DNA of 64,000 bases from Candidatus Jettenia sp. (GTDB taxonomy: Bacteria; Planctomycetota; Brocadiia; Brocadiales; Brocadiaceae). The notes under the pieces are model-generated. The model did no database searches, was not told the origin of the DNA, and saw only the letters and a list, made by a program, of their open reading frames with translations. Shown piece after piece: positions 34,674 to 43,917 of this stretch. The DNA lies in assembly GCA_021650895.1 (NCBI GenBank), contig CP091278.1, positions 1,703,659 through 1,767,658 on the forward strand, in the 5' to 3' direction. Position numbers and translations under genes: made by a program. Numbering within the stretch: position 1 is the first letter of the stretch; every line of letters starts with the position of its first letter.

Positions 34674-36520
34674 TTGATTGCCATGAAATTACATTTTTCG
34701 TAACATAAATTACACTTAATACATTTTTCCTGGTGAATAAAAGCAACTTCCTTTGTATTACCGCTGATTGCCTTTACAGGACAATTACGAATACATGCCT
34801 GGCATTTTGTGCACTTTTCCGGAATAACCTCATACTTATGAAGGCCAACACAGGTAGCGGTAGGACATATTCTATCGCGAATATGAGCAATGTATTCATC
34901 CTTAAAATACCGGAGTGTCGATTTAACAGGATTAGGGGCAGATTGTCCAAGACCGCACAGTGACATTGTCCTGATCTCATCGCACATCTGCTCTAATACC
35001 TCCAGGTCTTTTTCTTCCCCTCTTCCTTGTGTAATACGGGTAAGGATATCCAACATAAGGGTTGTACCAATCCTGCAAGGTGGACATTTTCCACAAGATT
35101 CGCTTGCACAAAAATTCATAAAGAATCGGGCCATCTCGACCATACATGTAGTTTCATCAACGACTACAAAACTGCCAGAACCCATCATCGCACCTGCCCC
35201 AACTAACGATTCGTAATCTATAGGCGAATCCAATAAAGACTCGGGTAAGCATCCACCGGATGGACCTCCAATCTGCACAGCTTTAAACCGTTTCTTTTTA
35301 GGAATTCCACCACCCATATCAAACACAATCTGCCGAACGGTAGTGCCCATAGGAACCTCAACAAGGCCTGCATTTTTTATTTTTCCTGTCAGAGAAAAGA
35401 TTTTCGTTCCTTTACTTTTTTCTGTACCGATCTTCGAGTACCAGTCAGCGCCCTGATTAATAATAAACGGTACATTGGCAAAGGTCTCCACATTATTTAA
35501 CACCGTGGGCTTATCCCATAAGCCTGCCTCCACGGATTGCGGAGGTCTCGTGCGTGGCATACCTCGTTTACCCTCAATAGAGTTCTGCAGTGAAGTCGAT
35601 TCGCCGCAAACAAAAGCACCAGCGCCCTCTTTTATATAAATATCTAAACTATACCCACTGTTTAATATATTCTTTCCCAGGAAACCATACTTCTGTGCTT
35701 GTTCAATAGTATGTTTTAATCTTCTCACAGCCAAAGGATATTCAGCACGAACGTAAATATAGCCACCCGTAGCATTAATTGTATATCCGGCAATGATCAT
35801 ACCCTCTAAAACAGCATGGGGATCTCCCTCAAGAAGACTCCTATCCATAAAAGCACCCGGGTCACCTTCGTCGGCATTACAAAGGACAAACTTTTCATCC
35901 GCAGAATATTTAGCACAAGATGCCCATTTTTCCCCTGTAGGGAAGCCGCCACCTCCCCGACCCCTAAGACCTGATTTGCTTATTTCATTGATTACGTCCT
36001 TGGGGGTCATTGTTTTCAGTATCTTTTTAAGCGCTGTATATCCTCCGGTTGCGATATATTCCTCAATACTGTCCGGGTCGATATACCCACAATTTCTGAG
36101 GATGAATTTTCTCTGGCCTTTATTTATTTCAAGATCTTCAAAGAATGGTAAGCCGTCGTAAGGAATATCGATTTTATCGTTTAAATACATCTGTGATAAA
36201 ACGAATTTTTTTACTGCTTCTCCCTTTCCTACGTGTTCCTCTATAATCTGCGGAACCATAGTATTTTTTACACTTCCATAGGTAACACGCGTACGGCTCG
36301 GAAAAATTACATCCACGAGCACTTCATGGGTACACATACCAATACAACCTGTACGTATAATTTCTGCTTGTAACTTCTGCTTCTCTAACTCTTGTTCAAT
36401 ACGAGCAAGTACACCTTTTGCACCAGCGCCTAAACCACAGGTAGCCATACCAATGAATATTTTTGGCTTCTGCGTATTCCCTTTTTTTTGTAAAATATCT
36501 TTTACTTCTTCACTAGCCAT
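34670..36520 (-). CDS. nuoF: NADH-quinone oxidoreductase subunit F with extra ferredoxin domains
   Basis: The 616-residue flavoprotein has an N-terminal thioredoxin-like [2Fe-2S]-type domain (CGLGAGAKGV, GCIGMC), where only three of the usual four cysteines are clear. The FMN/NADH core follows (GRGGGGFPTGEKW; CNADEGDPGAFMDRSLLEGD). The N3 cluster motif is ESCGKCPPCRIGT, and a C-terminal two-cluster ferredoxin (CTKCQACIRNCPVKAI, CIKCNLCYEKCNFMAI) ends the protein. This architecture, longer than E. coli NuoF, resembles HydB/NADH-dependent hydrogenase or formate dehydrogenase flavoproteins. It oxidises NADH at the tip of complex I, and the extra clusters might accept electrons from ferredoxin. 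Confidence 0.93.
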   Translation of the reverse strand: MASEEVKDILQKKGNTQKPKIFIGMATCGLGAGAKGVLARIEQELEKQKLQAEIIRTGCIGMCTHEVLVDVIFPSRTRVTYGSVKNTMVPQIIEEHVGKGEAVKKFVLSQMYLNDKIDIPYDGLPFFEDLEINKGQRKFILRNCGYIDPDSIEEYIATGGYTALKKILKTMTPKDVINEISKSGLRGRGGGGFPTGEKWASCAKYSADEKFVLCNADEGDPGAFMDRSLLEGDPHAVLEGMIIAGYTINATGGYIYVRAEYPLAVRRLKHTIEQAQKYGFLGKNILNSGYSLDIYIKEGAGAFVCGESTSLQNSIEGKRGMPRTRPPQSVEAGLWDKPTVLNNVETFANVPFIINQGADWYSKIGTEKSKGTKIFSLTGKIKNAGLVEVPMGTTVRQIVFDMGGGIPKKKRFKAVQIGGPSGGCLPESLLDSPIDYESLVGAGAMMGSGSFVVVDETTCMVEMARFFMNFCASESCGKCPPCRIGTTLMLDILTRITQGRGEEKDLEVLEQMCDEIRTMSLCGLGQSAPNPVKSTLRYFKDEYIAHIRDRICPTATCVGLHKYEVIPEKCTKCQACIRNCPVKAISGNTKEVAFIHQEKCIKCNLCYEKCNFMAIK

Positions 36521-36522
36521 GA

Positions 36523-37032
36523 TTATTGAGAAAATCCTGATTCCTTTATTTCTTTTATAACATTAGCAACCGTATCCGAGGCTAACTTTCCATGAACATT
36601 CTCGTCTACCATCATAACAGGCGCTAATGAGCATGCCCCCAGACACGCCACTTCTTCAAGAGTAAACACCTTATCCTTCGTAGTCATACCAAGCGAGACA
36701 TCCAATGTTTCACTAAGTTTTTCTGCGATCTTTTTAGCCCCTTTCACATGACAGGCAGTTCCACAACAAACCTTTATGATATGCTGCCCACGTGGTATCA
36801 GGTGAAATTGGGCATAAAAGGTAGCAACTCCGACTATTTCGCTTGCGCTGATATTCAACCTTTCTGAGATAAGGTCGATAGCAGGAGCAGGTAAATAACC
36901 AAATTCTGTCTGTACCATTTGCAAAATCGGGATTAAAGCACCTTTCACGTTCTTGTATTTCTCTACTGCCTTTTCGACTTTCGAAAGATCTATTGCTTCT
37001 CCCTGTATAGATTTTTCGTTTGTTGTATTCAT
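36523..37032 (-). CDS. nuoE: NADH-quinone oxidoreductase subunit E ([2Fe-2S])
   Basis: The 169-residue thioredoxin-like subunit has the N1a cluster ligands in KVCCGTACHVKGA and ACLGACSLAPVM. The helical N-terminal part GALIPILQMVQTEFGYLP is typical. It pairs with NuoF at the NADH end of the enzyme. nuoF follows after two bases. No clear Shine-Dalgarno sequence precedes the ATG. Confidence 0.95.
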   Translation of the reverse strand: MNTTNEKSIQGEAIDLSKVEKAVEKYKNVKGALIPILQMVQTEFGYLPAPAIDLISERLNISASEIVGVATFYAQFHLIPRGQHIIKVCCGTACHVKGAKKIAEKLSETLDVSLGMTTKDKVFTLEEVACLGACSLAPVMMVDENVHGKLASDTVANVIKEIKESGFSQ

Positions 37033-37097
37033 TGAGTATTTTATTGTATCGAAATTTAAATAATTTGTAAAATAATTCTAGTGTTTAGTTCCGGTTT

Positions 37098-38282
37098 TCA
37101 GCGATCGATTTCTCCCAATACAATATCTAAACTTCCGATTGTAGCAACAACATCCGGAAGTAATCTGCCCTCCACCATTTTCGGCAACGCTTCAAGATTA
37201 ACGAAAGACGGCGGACGGATTTTTAGACGATAAGGATTGCTGGAACCATCACTGATAATATAAAAACCTAGCTCACCTTTTGGGGCTTCAATACTGGCAT
37301 ATACCTCTCCCTTCGGAGGACGGATACCTTGAATGATTAATTTAAAATGATGAATCATGGCCTCCATCTTTGTTTCTACATCCTCTTTCGGAGGCAAGGT
37401 AACATTGGGTATACTCGCCATAATATCTCCCTTAGGAAGGATATTGATAGCCTGATGAACGATGCTGTTACTCTGCCGCATCTCTTCGATGCGTACACGA
37501 TACCGATCATAGACATCTCCGTTTTCACCCAGAGGAACCGCAAAATGATATTTATCATAGCGGGAATAGGGATCTGTCTTTCTGATATCCCAGTTAACTC
37601 CCGATCCTCTTAAACTTGGACCACTGAGTCCATAATCGATAGCATCTTCAGCAGAAATAATACCGACACCAACTGTGCGCTTTTTCCATATAGGATTATC
37701 GGTAAGAAGTGTCTCATACTCCTTAAGCCGAGAGGGAAATTCAGCAACAAATTTTCGGGTCTTTTCCAGAAATCCACCAGGTAGCTCCTTCGCTACACCT
37801 CCTATCCGTATATATGAAAGATGAAGCCGGGCACCTGAAACCATTTCAAAGATATCGTAGATTGCCTCACGCTCCCTAAAGCAATAGAAGAATACAGTCA
37901 TAGCACCGATATCCAACGCATGGGTTGCCAGCCATAAGAGATGAGAAGCAATCCGGGTAAGTTCACAGAGAAGTACACGGATATGCTGAGCCCTTTCCGG
38001 AATATCAATACCAAGCAATTTCTCAACAGCAAGGGCATACGCTAAATTATTTGAAAAAGGAGCTACATAATCCAACCTATCGGTAAGAGGAATGCATTGA
38101 TGATAAGTTCGATACTCAGCAAGTTTCTCCACACCTCGGTGAAGAAATCCAATATGAGGCGTAGCTTTTATAATCATTTCACCATCAAGCTCCAGCAATA
38201 ATCTTAATACACCATGAGTGCTGGGGTGTTGAGGACCCATATTGATGGTCATCAGATGTGTTGTTGTAGCAGAACTTTCCAT
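37098..38282 (-). CDS. nuoD: NADH-quinone oxidoreductase subunit D (49 kDa-type)
   Basis: The 394-residue protein is related to the large subunit of NiFe hydrogenases. It shows INMGPQHPSTHGVLRLLLELDGE (the HP-STHG quinone-site loop), FLHRGVEKL, LTRIASHLLWL and APKGELGFYIISDGS. The metal-ligating cysteines of hydrogenases are absent, as expected. The preferred ATG at 38282 shares TGATG with the nuoC stop; a GTG at 38285 is in frame too. NuoD and NuoC are separate proteins here, unlike the fused E. coli NuoCD. Confidence 0.95.
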   Translation of the reverse strand: MESSATTTHLMTINMGPQHPSTHGVLRLLLELDGEMIIKATPHIGFLHRGVEKLAEYRTYHQCIPLTDRLDYVAPFSNNLAYALAVEKLLGIDIPERAQHIRVLLCELTRIASHLLWLATHALDIGAMTVFFYCFREREAIYDIFEMVSGARLHLSYIRIGGVAKELPGGFLEKTRKFVAEFPSRLKEYETLLTDNPIWKKRTVGVGIISAEDAIDYGLSGPSLRGSGVNWDIRKTDPYSRYDKYHFAVPLGENGDVYDRYRVRIEEMRQSNSIVHQAINILPKGDIMASIPNVTLPPKEDVETKMEAMIHHFKLIIQGIRPPKGEVYASIEAPKGELGFYIISDGSSNPYRLKIRPPSFVNLEALPKMVEGRLLPDVVATIGSLDIVLGEIDR

Positions 38283-38782
38283 CACTCTTTACCCTTTCGG
38301 TAGGTATCATAGAGTGCGGGGGGCTGCCTCCCATCGATGGGGTAATCCTTTCTTAAGGGATATCCCTCAAAATCTTCGGGCGTAAGGATCTTTCTCAGGT
38401 CAGGGTGACCGGTAAATTTAATCCCAAACATATCGTACGTTTCTCGCTCATGCCAATTGGCCGTCTTCCAGACATTTGTTACCGTTGGTATGGACAGTTC
38501 ATTTGATGGAATTGGCACTTTGAGACGTACACGATGATTTTTATCTATCGAATAGAGATGGTAAACTACCTCAAAAATACCGTCTGTCTCAACTCGGTCA
38601 ACACCGCACAAATCCGATAAAAAATTAAAATGAAGTTCTTTATCTTCTTTAAGAAACCTTGCGACCTGGACAATAAATTCCTTTTTTATAGTAAGGGTTA
38701 ACTCATTACGAAATGTGCTTGAATCTATAATCGCCTGGGGAAAATTCGATTTTATCGCTGTAGCTATAAACTCAGTATCCAT
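38282..38782 (-). CDS. nuoC: NADH-quinone oxidoreductase subunit C (30 kDa-type)
   Basis: The 166-residue protein has the family signature NWHERETYDMFGIKFTGHPDLRKILTPEDFEGYPLRKDYP near the C-terminus. It belongs to the quinone-reducing module of the peripheral arm. GAGGAAA precedes the ATG. A 109-base gap separates it from nuoB, the longest gap in the operon together with that before nuoG's downstream neighbour; no promoter is obvious there. Confidence 0.95.
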   Translation of the reverse strand: MDTEFIATAIKSNFPQAIIDSSTFRNELTLTIKKEFIVQVARFLKEDKELHFNFLSDLCGVDRVETDGIFEVVYHLYSIDKNHRVRLKVPIPSNELSIPTVTNVWKTANWHERETYDMFGIKFTGHPDLRKILTPEDFEGYPLRKDYPIDGRQPPALYDTYRKGKE

Positions 38783-38891
38783 GTTTCCTCGTCGTAAATC
38801 TTTTGATCCATCGATGCTATCCTACATAAACTAAATTCTATAGCTAAGCAAATTCTTAATACTCTATTTACAGGATTCATTGTATCCTGGC

Positions 38892-39359
38892 TCATAACGA
38901 TTCTTTCTCGATCTTTTTTTGTATTTCCATAATGGCATGGATTAATGCTTCTGGTCTTGGTGGACATCCCGGAAGATACACATCCACAGGTAGAATCTGA
39001 TCTACGCCTTGTACAACACTGTAAGTATTATATACACCTCCCGATACTGCACAGGCACCCATAGCAATAACCCATTTAGGTTCTGGCATCTGATCATAAA
39101 TCTTTCTTGCTACAGATGCCATCTTGTACGTAAGCGTCCCTGCAACAATCATCAAATCTGATTGCCTTGGTGAAAATCTAAATACCTCCGCCCCAAACCG
39201 CGCAAGATCATAACGAGGCGCAACTGCCGCCATCATTTCTAAGGCACAACAAGCTAATCCAAAAGGCATAGGCCAAAGAGAGGATTTACGAGCCCAGTTT
39301 ATCATCGTACTTAAAGTGGTAGTTAGGATGTTATCGCCCAGCTGGCCTTCTATTCCCAT
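38892..39359 (-). CDS. nuoB: NADH-quinone oxidoreductase subunit B (cluster N2)
   Basis: The 155-residue subunit carries the terminal [4Fe-4S] cluster N2. Its ligands are the tandem cysteines in [11 protein letters not shown] plus those in GACAVSGG and [12 protein letters not shown] chose the ATG at 39359, ten bases before the nuoA stop and with GAGGTGGG five bases upstream. An in-frame ATG at 39380 would add seven residues. It docks between NuoD and NuoI. Confidence 0.95.
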   Translation of the reverse strand: MGIEGQLGDNILTTTLSTMINWARKSSLWPMPFGLACCALEMMAAVAPRYDLARFGAEVFRFSPRQSDLMIVAGTLTYKMASVARKIYDQMPEPKWVIAMGACAVSGGVYNTYSVVQGVDQILPVDVYLPGCPPRPEALIHAIMEIQKKIEKESL

Positions 39360-39703
39360 TCCAACCCACCTCTTTTCCATATATAAAGATAACAGATAAA
39401 TAAAATACCTATAAAGATTACCATTTCAATAAATCCAAACAGCTTCAATGACTGAAACGCTACTGCCCATGGATAGAGAAAAACAACTTCAATATCAAAA
39501 ATAACAAATATCATTGCAATAAGATAAAATTTTACAGAAAAACGCTCGCGAGCGGATCCTACCGGATCAATACCACACTCATACGGTGTGAGTTTTTCTG
39601 CAGTAGGTTTCTGCGTCCCAAAAATAGCAGAAAGCATTACATTCGTAATGGCAAAACCTAAAGCTATTATAAATAATATCAGTATAGGTAAGTACTCTAC
39701 CAT
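39350..39703 (-). CDS. nuoA: NADH-quinone oxidoreductase subunit A
   Basis: The 117-residue three-helix subunit has the conserved loop [20 protein letters not shown] and the second-helix signature [16 protein letters not shown]. It is the first gene of the 14-gene nuo operon. A near-consensus promoter lies so close that the predicted transcript would begin within a few bases of the ATG, and no Shine-Dalgarno sequence is present, so translation may be leaderless. The 3' end overlaps nuoB. Confidence 0.95.
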   Translation of the reverse strand: MVEYLPILILFIIALGFAITNVMLSAIFGTQKPTAEKLTPYECGIDPVGSARERFSVKFYLIAMIFVIFDIEVVFLYPWAVAFQSLKLFGFIEMVIFIGILFICYLYIWKRGGLEWE

Positions 39704-39712
39704 GATGGTGAC

Positions 39713-39740
39713 ATTATAGAATTATTTATAAAAAAGTCAA
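39713..39740 (-). promoter_or_regulatory. Sigma-70-type promoter of the nuo operon
   Basis: On the minus strand TTGACT (39740-39735), a 16-base spacer and TATAAT (39718-39713) form a near-consensus promoter. A start about 6-8 bases after the -10 falls at 39707-39705, while the nuoA ATG begins at 39703. Confidence 0.7.
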
Positions 39741-39959
39741 AGATATTCATCTTAATAGTATGACTGAAATTTAAAAAAATATTTCTCCCACTCTTTATTC
39801 TTGTATGAGAAAAAAGAAGAAGAAATTAGATATGTTACGATACCTACTGTTTACATATTCTACGAGATAATTATTGATAAAGCAAGTATGATACCATCTT
39901 AATATTTTACCAAATAACCTATTCCCTTGTAGAGACGCAAAATCTTTCGCTCTTAATCC

Positions 39960-40847
39960 TTATGCTCGTGGGTGAAATTGCCGGTGAATACTTTTGAGGT
40001 ACTGTTTACTAACGTGGGTATAAATCTGTGTGGTAGAGATATTGACATGTCCCAGCATTTCCTGGACTGAACGCAGATCGGCACCGTTTTCCAACATATG
40101 AGTAGCAAATGAGTGCCTTAATTTATGGGGAGAAATGTGGTCGCGGATACCTGCTCTGTATGCGCAGTTTTTTACAATAACCCATATATTTTCTCTTCGA
40201 AGCTGTTTCCCCGCTTTTGAAAGAAAAAGATAGGCGCTATTCTGACTGTTTTTTATTTTTGGTCTAGCAATTATCAAATAATTCTCAATAGCCCTAATTG
40301 CCTTTGTTCCAAGGGGAACAATGCGTTCCTTTGAGCCCTTTCCCCTACACTTAACGTAGCCATATTCAAGGTTAATCCAATCCATCTGAATTGCAGATAC
40401 TTCAGAAACTCTTGCGCCAGTAGCATACAAAAGTTCAAGGATAGCTTTATTCCTAATCCCTAACTTCGTTTTTACATCAGGGACTAAAAGAAGCTCATCC
40501 ACTTTATGGACAGGGATAACCTCTGGTAATCGTTTCCAAAGCTTTGGCGATTCAATTGAACTGAGAGGGTTCTTTTGCAGCTTTCCTTCTGAAAATAAAA
40601 ATTTGTATAACATACGGATTGATACAACCGTACGAGTTATAGAGTTTATGGAAAGCCCACGCTGTTTTTCAGAGATAATGAAGCTGGTAATCGTATCGGG
40701 ACGAACACTGTGAAAATTCGGTATTTTTTTAGAAAGCAGAAAGGTGGTAAATATTTGCAGGTCATGTCTGTAACTGAGAATGGTATTCCTGGATAAACCA
40801 CATTCGACCATAATATAATTTATAAAAGAGTCAACAAGCTCTTGCAA
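39960..40847 (-). CDS. xerD: Tyrosine site-specific recombinase XerC/XerD
   Basis: The 295-residue recombinase has a SAM-like N-terminal core-binding domain and a C-terminal catalytic domain with all key residues: Arg146 (ATGARVSE), Lys near 170 (GKGSKER), His241 and Arg244 (HKLRHSFATH), His267 (LGHVNIS) and the nucleophile Tyr276 (TQIYTHV). Length and lack of extra domains suit a housekeeping Xer protein for chromosome dimer resolution rather than an integron or phage integrase. Whether it is XerC or XerD cannot be settled here. The start is TTG with GGAG nine bases upstream. Confidence 0.88.
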   Translation of the reverse strand: MQELVDSFINYIMVECGLSRNTILSYRHDLQIFTTFLLSKKIPNFHSVRPDTITSFIISEKQRGLSINSITRTVVSIRMLYKFLFSEGKLQKNPLSSIESPKLWKRLPEVIPVHKVDELLLVPDVKTKLGIRNKAILELLYATGARVSEVSAIQMDWINLEYGYVKCRGKGSKERIVPLGTKAIRAIENYLIIARPKIKNSQNSAYLFLSKAGKQLRRENIWVIVKNCAYRAGIRDHISPHKLRHSFATHMLENGADLRSVQEMLGHVNISTTQIYTHVSKQYLKSIHRQFHPRA

Positions 40848-40904
40848 TGGATTTACTCCACGAATTCAATCTCTGAAGATTTTGAGCGCACTATTCCCGT
40901 TCTT

Positions 40905-42593
40905 TTATAAACGCCCGGATCTAAAAATGCCTACTGCCAACGCCAACCCAAGGATGCCGGCAAAAACAAACCCAAGAATGCCTAACACGGGAAGACCGTA
41001 CATCAAAGGTCCCCTGTTCGACATAATAATAAGTGAAGAGCCAATAATCAAAGCAGAAACGACCATGCTGAATGAGACGCGATTACTTGATTTATCCATC
41101 TCAAATATAAACTTTGAGAGTCCCTGATGCTCAAATTCAATTTTTAATGTCCCCTTTTTTATCTTTTTTACAATTTCATAAGTATCTTTAGGAATCACCT
41201 TGAGAATATCCAATAATTCCGAAGAATAAAATACTGCATCTCTGAGTATGCGTTTTGGATCATGCCGTTCATGTACCAGCCTTTCCACAAATGGTCTGGT
41301 ATAAGCAATGATATTAAATTCTGGGTCCAACTGCCTGGCAATACCATCCATAGTAGCAATAGTCTTGACAAGAATGTGCATTTGTGGTGGTATCTTGAGC
41401 TTATGGCGTATCATCACATCAATAGCTTGTGGAAGCACCATAGAAATTTCTATCTGTTTTAAAGGTATATCATAGTACCATTCTATAAGATCATTGATAT
41501 CATGTTTAAAATCTCGCGCAGATTCCTCATCGACAAAAGAACCTAGCATTTCCAATGCTTTCAAAATACCCTGTATATTTTTCATTGATACAGCAATCAG
41601 GAGGTTCACAATAGCATAACGTGTCTCTTCATCGAGCCTGCCGACAATCCCAAAATCTACAAAAGCAATAGCATTGTTTGGAAGAATGAAGATATTTCCC
41701 GGATGAGGGTCTGCATGAAAAAATCCATCGATAAATATCTGCTGAAGGATGGCATTAGCGCCATTTGCAGCAACAATCTTTTTCTCTTCACACGAACGAT
41801 GGCCGCACAAGTAATGATTGAGTTTAACACCTTTGATTTCTTCTGTGGTAAGCACCCTGGATTTCGTGTAATCCCAAAAAACTTTAGGAATATATGTCGT
41901 GGTGCTATCTTTAAAATTTTTGCAAAACCTGTCAATATTGTGTGCCTCGTACCGAAAATCGATCTCCTTCATAATAATTCTTGAGAACTCATCGACAATG
42001 CTCACGGGGTCAAAAAACCGTACATCTTGCATATACCGATCTGCCAATTGAGCCAGGTTATAGAGAATATCAATATCTGTTTCAATCATTTTGCGGATAT
42101 CTGGTCGCTGCACCTTTACAACTACATTCTCACCCGTCTTGAGTTGTGCCCGGTGTGCTTGCCCCAAAGAGGCAGCTGCAAGGGGAATTGAGTCGAATGA
42201 GGAGAATAATTCTTCAGGATAACTTCGAAAGGATTCCCATATCTGCTTTCTGACCTCTCCATAACTGAACGGAGGAATACGGTCCTGAAGTTTACTTAAT
42301 TCCGTACAAAAGTCTTGTGGAATTAGATCGGGCCGGACACTAAGGATTTGTCCAAATTTTATAAATGTGGGACCAAGTTCTTCCAATACCTTTCTCAGTC
42401 GGACGGCTCGAGACTCTTGCGGCTCTGTGAAACGCCGTAATACACCCGTTTTGATAATACCCCTTCCAATGATATGGTCATTCAAACGAAGCTGTTGGAT
42501 GGCAAAACCAAAACCGTGCTTCGTTAATATTCTTATGATTTGGTTAAAACGGCGAATATCGCGAATCTTTTGACCTATTTTCCCAAACTGCAT
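40905..42593 (-). CDS. ubiB: UbiB/ABC1 (AarF) family atypical kinase
   Basis: The 562-residue protein has the family's KxGQ motif (FIKFGQILSVRPDLIP), the Ala-rich nucleotide loop (PLAAASLGQAHRAQL), VVKVQRP with the ATP-binding lysine, HADPHPGN and FVDFG in the catalytic site. Two C-terminal membrane helices (about 505-555) anchor it. UbiB proteins support synthesis or handling of isoprenoid quinones; complex I, encoded nearby, uses quinone. It may be co-transcribed with the small upstream gene at 42619 (25-base gap). Confidence 0.9.
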   Translation of the reverse strand: MQFGKIGQKIRDIRRFNQIIRILTKHGFGFAIQQLRLNDHIIGRGIIKTGVLRRFTEPQESRAVRLRKVLEELGPTFIKFGQILSVRPDLIPQDFCTELSKLQDRIPPFSYGEVRKQIWESFRSYPEELFSSFDSIPLAAASLGQAHRAQLKTGENVVVKVQRPDIRKMIETDIDILYNLAQLADRYMQDVRFFDPVSIVDEFSRIIMKEIDFRYEAHNIDRFCKNFKDSTTTYIPKVFWDYTKSRVLTTEEIKGVKLNHYLCGHRSCEEKKIVAANGANAILQQIFIDGFFHADPHPGNIFILPNNAIAFVDFGIVGRLDEETRYAIVNLLIAVSMKNIQGILKALEMLGSFVDEESARDFKHDINDLIEWYYDIPLKQIEISMVLPQAIDVMIRHKLKIPPQMHILVKTIATMDGIARQLDPEFNIIAYTRPFVERLVHERHDPKRILRDAVFYSSELLDILKVIPKDTYEIVKKIKKGTLKIEFEHQGLSKFIFEMDKSSNRVSFSMVVSALIIGSSLIIMSNRGPLMYGLPVLGILGFVFAGILGLALAVGIFRSGRL

Positions 42594-42618
42594 GTATCGA
42601 TTATTCCCTTTTCTTCTT

Positions 42619-42924
42619 TTAGATTTTCGATTCCCATTTCTTTATAATTTCTTCGAGCCTTTTCTGCATTTGCTGAAGTTCTTGCCTTGTTGGAATATCC
42701 AGCTTATGAAGTACCTTCTCCACGATGACTTCAGTCCTGGATTCAATTTCCTTTTTACTCGATAGAATTTTTTTCATAATTTCATTCACCTGTGCCTTCG
42801 CCTCTTCCCTCTTGATCTCTCCATTTTTTACCATATCATCGATAAGTTCCTCAACGTTCTCTTTTGTCATAAAAAGCGCCCCGACAGCCAGGTCTATTGC
42901 CTTCTTAATAATACCTGATATCAT
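42619..42924 (-). CDS. Phasin/PhaF-like small helical protein
   Basis: The 101-residue protein begins MISGIIKKAIDLAVGALFMTKENVEELIDDMVKNGEI and ends in a coiled coil (IPTRQELQQMQKRLEEIIKKWE). This pattern is common to proteins annotated as polyhydroxyalkanoate synthesis regulator or phasin-like. They often sit next to UbiB-family kinases, as here. I chose the ATG at 42924, which has AGAGGAAAA just upstream; ATGs further upstream lack a site. No PHA genes are in the window, so a role in polymer granules is not supported. Confidence 0.75.
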   Translation of the reverse strand: MISGIIKKAIDLAVGALFMTKENVEELIDDMVKNGEIKREEAKAQVNEIMKKILSSKKEIESRTEVIVEKVLHKLDIPTRQELQQMQKRLEEIIKKWESKI

Positions 42925-43061
42925 GATTTTTTCCTCTTTCATAAAATGTACTCTACATATCAAAACTGAACCACAGAGAACTCAGGAATCTTTTGAGCTT
43001 TTTCTCCGATATTTATGATGTATCTTCCCGTTTTCTATACCAGTTTTTGATACTATCAGAT

Positions 43062-43628
43062 TTACTCGAGAAGTACTAAGCCATATATATTAACCTCATC
43101 GGCCTTGTTCTTAAGCGTTTCTATTTTTAAATCATGATTTCTTACTGTTTGATACACATCAATACCACATGCTTCCATAGAGGGCCGCGCTTCTGCTGTA
43201 TGAGTACAAGCCGAAGATGTTGCACAACTTTCACATAATTTACAAGGACCGGCGCCGAGGCCGAAAGCTTTATAGAATCCCATAGAAAAGGCTGCTTTTT
43301 CTACTTCGGTAATTATATAACGCATTTGCCAGCTTATATGCCCATGCAAGAGCAACGCCTTATAATATTCTTTAAGAATATCTTTCATATCATCATACGA
43401 TGGGGAGTGAGGAGGGCAGGTTAGTTTTTTCCCATATTCATCACATCCATATTTGCATTTTAATTGAACCCAACGTCCAATAACAATCGTTTTCGTAGGA
43501 ATAATAATAGCCTGTTCACAACCCAGTTCTAAAGATTTTTTCATTAAGGCATTCCACACATCGGCAGAGTCCTGATAAGGTGTATCAGCGCTTTGAACTT
43601 CAGACGTGACTGAATTCTGGATATGCAT
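43062..43628 (-). CDS. DUF2284 predicted metal-binding protein
   Basis: The 188-residue protein has the DUF2284 cysteine pattern: KCKYGCDEYGKKLTCPPHSPS (about 57-77) and CKLCESCATSSACTHTAEARPSMEACGIDV in the C-terminal half. The spacing suggests an Fe-S or zinc site. AGGAG stands 8 bases before the ATG. The molecular function of the family is unknown; similar proteins occur in anaerobes. It is flanked by gene-free gaps on both sides and is probably monocistronic. Confidence 0.82.
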   Translation of the reverse strand: MHIQNSVTSEVQSADTPYQDSADVWNALMKKSLELGCEQAIIIPTKTIVIGRWVQLKCKYGCDEYGKKLTCPPHSPSYDDMKDILKEYYKALLLHGHISWQMRYIITEVEKAAFSMGFYKAFGLGAGPCKLCESCATSSACTHTAEARPSMEACGIDVYQTVRNHDLKIETLKNKADEVNIYGLVLLE

Positions 43629-43917
43629 ATCCGGTTCTCCTAATAGTTAGTCTTATTATGTAATGTACTATAAACGAGGTGAAATATTTAATCAATATTT
43701 TTCCTCTAAGATCAAGATTGTCGGCGACGTTATTTTAACTTTAGTAGCTTAAAATCGAAGGAACCCTTACAATTGGGAAACAGAAATGTATTGGTAAAAT
43801 TGCAAAATTTTAGAAATTAGCGATACTATTCTACAAGCATGCTCTGGCAGGTGTTTAAAAGGATGGGAGGATTATGCTTCAAATTTACCTAATGAAAACG
43901 AAGGACACACGTGATTG

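Noticed and set aside
39932-39958. Terminator after the Xer recombinase gene
   Set aside because: The GAGACGCAA arm has only a decayed partner and no T-run, so it is more likely a degraded repeat.
39960-40847. Xer-type gene as the integrase of a mobile island
   Set aside because: The neighbours are housekeeping genes, there is no tRNA target or flanking repeat next to it, and its length fits XerC/XerD.
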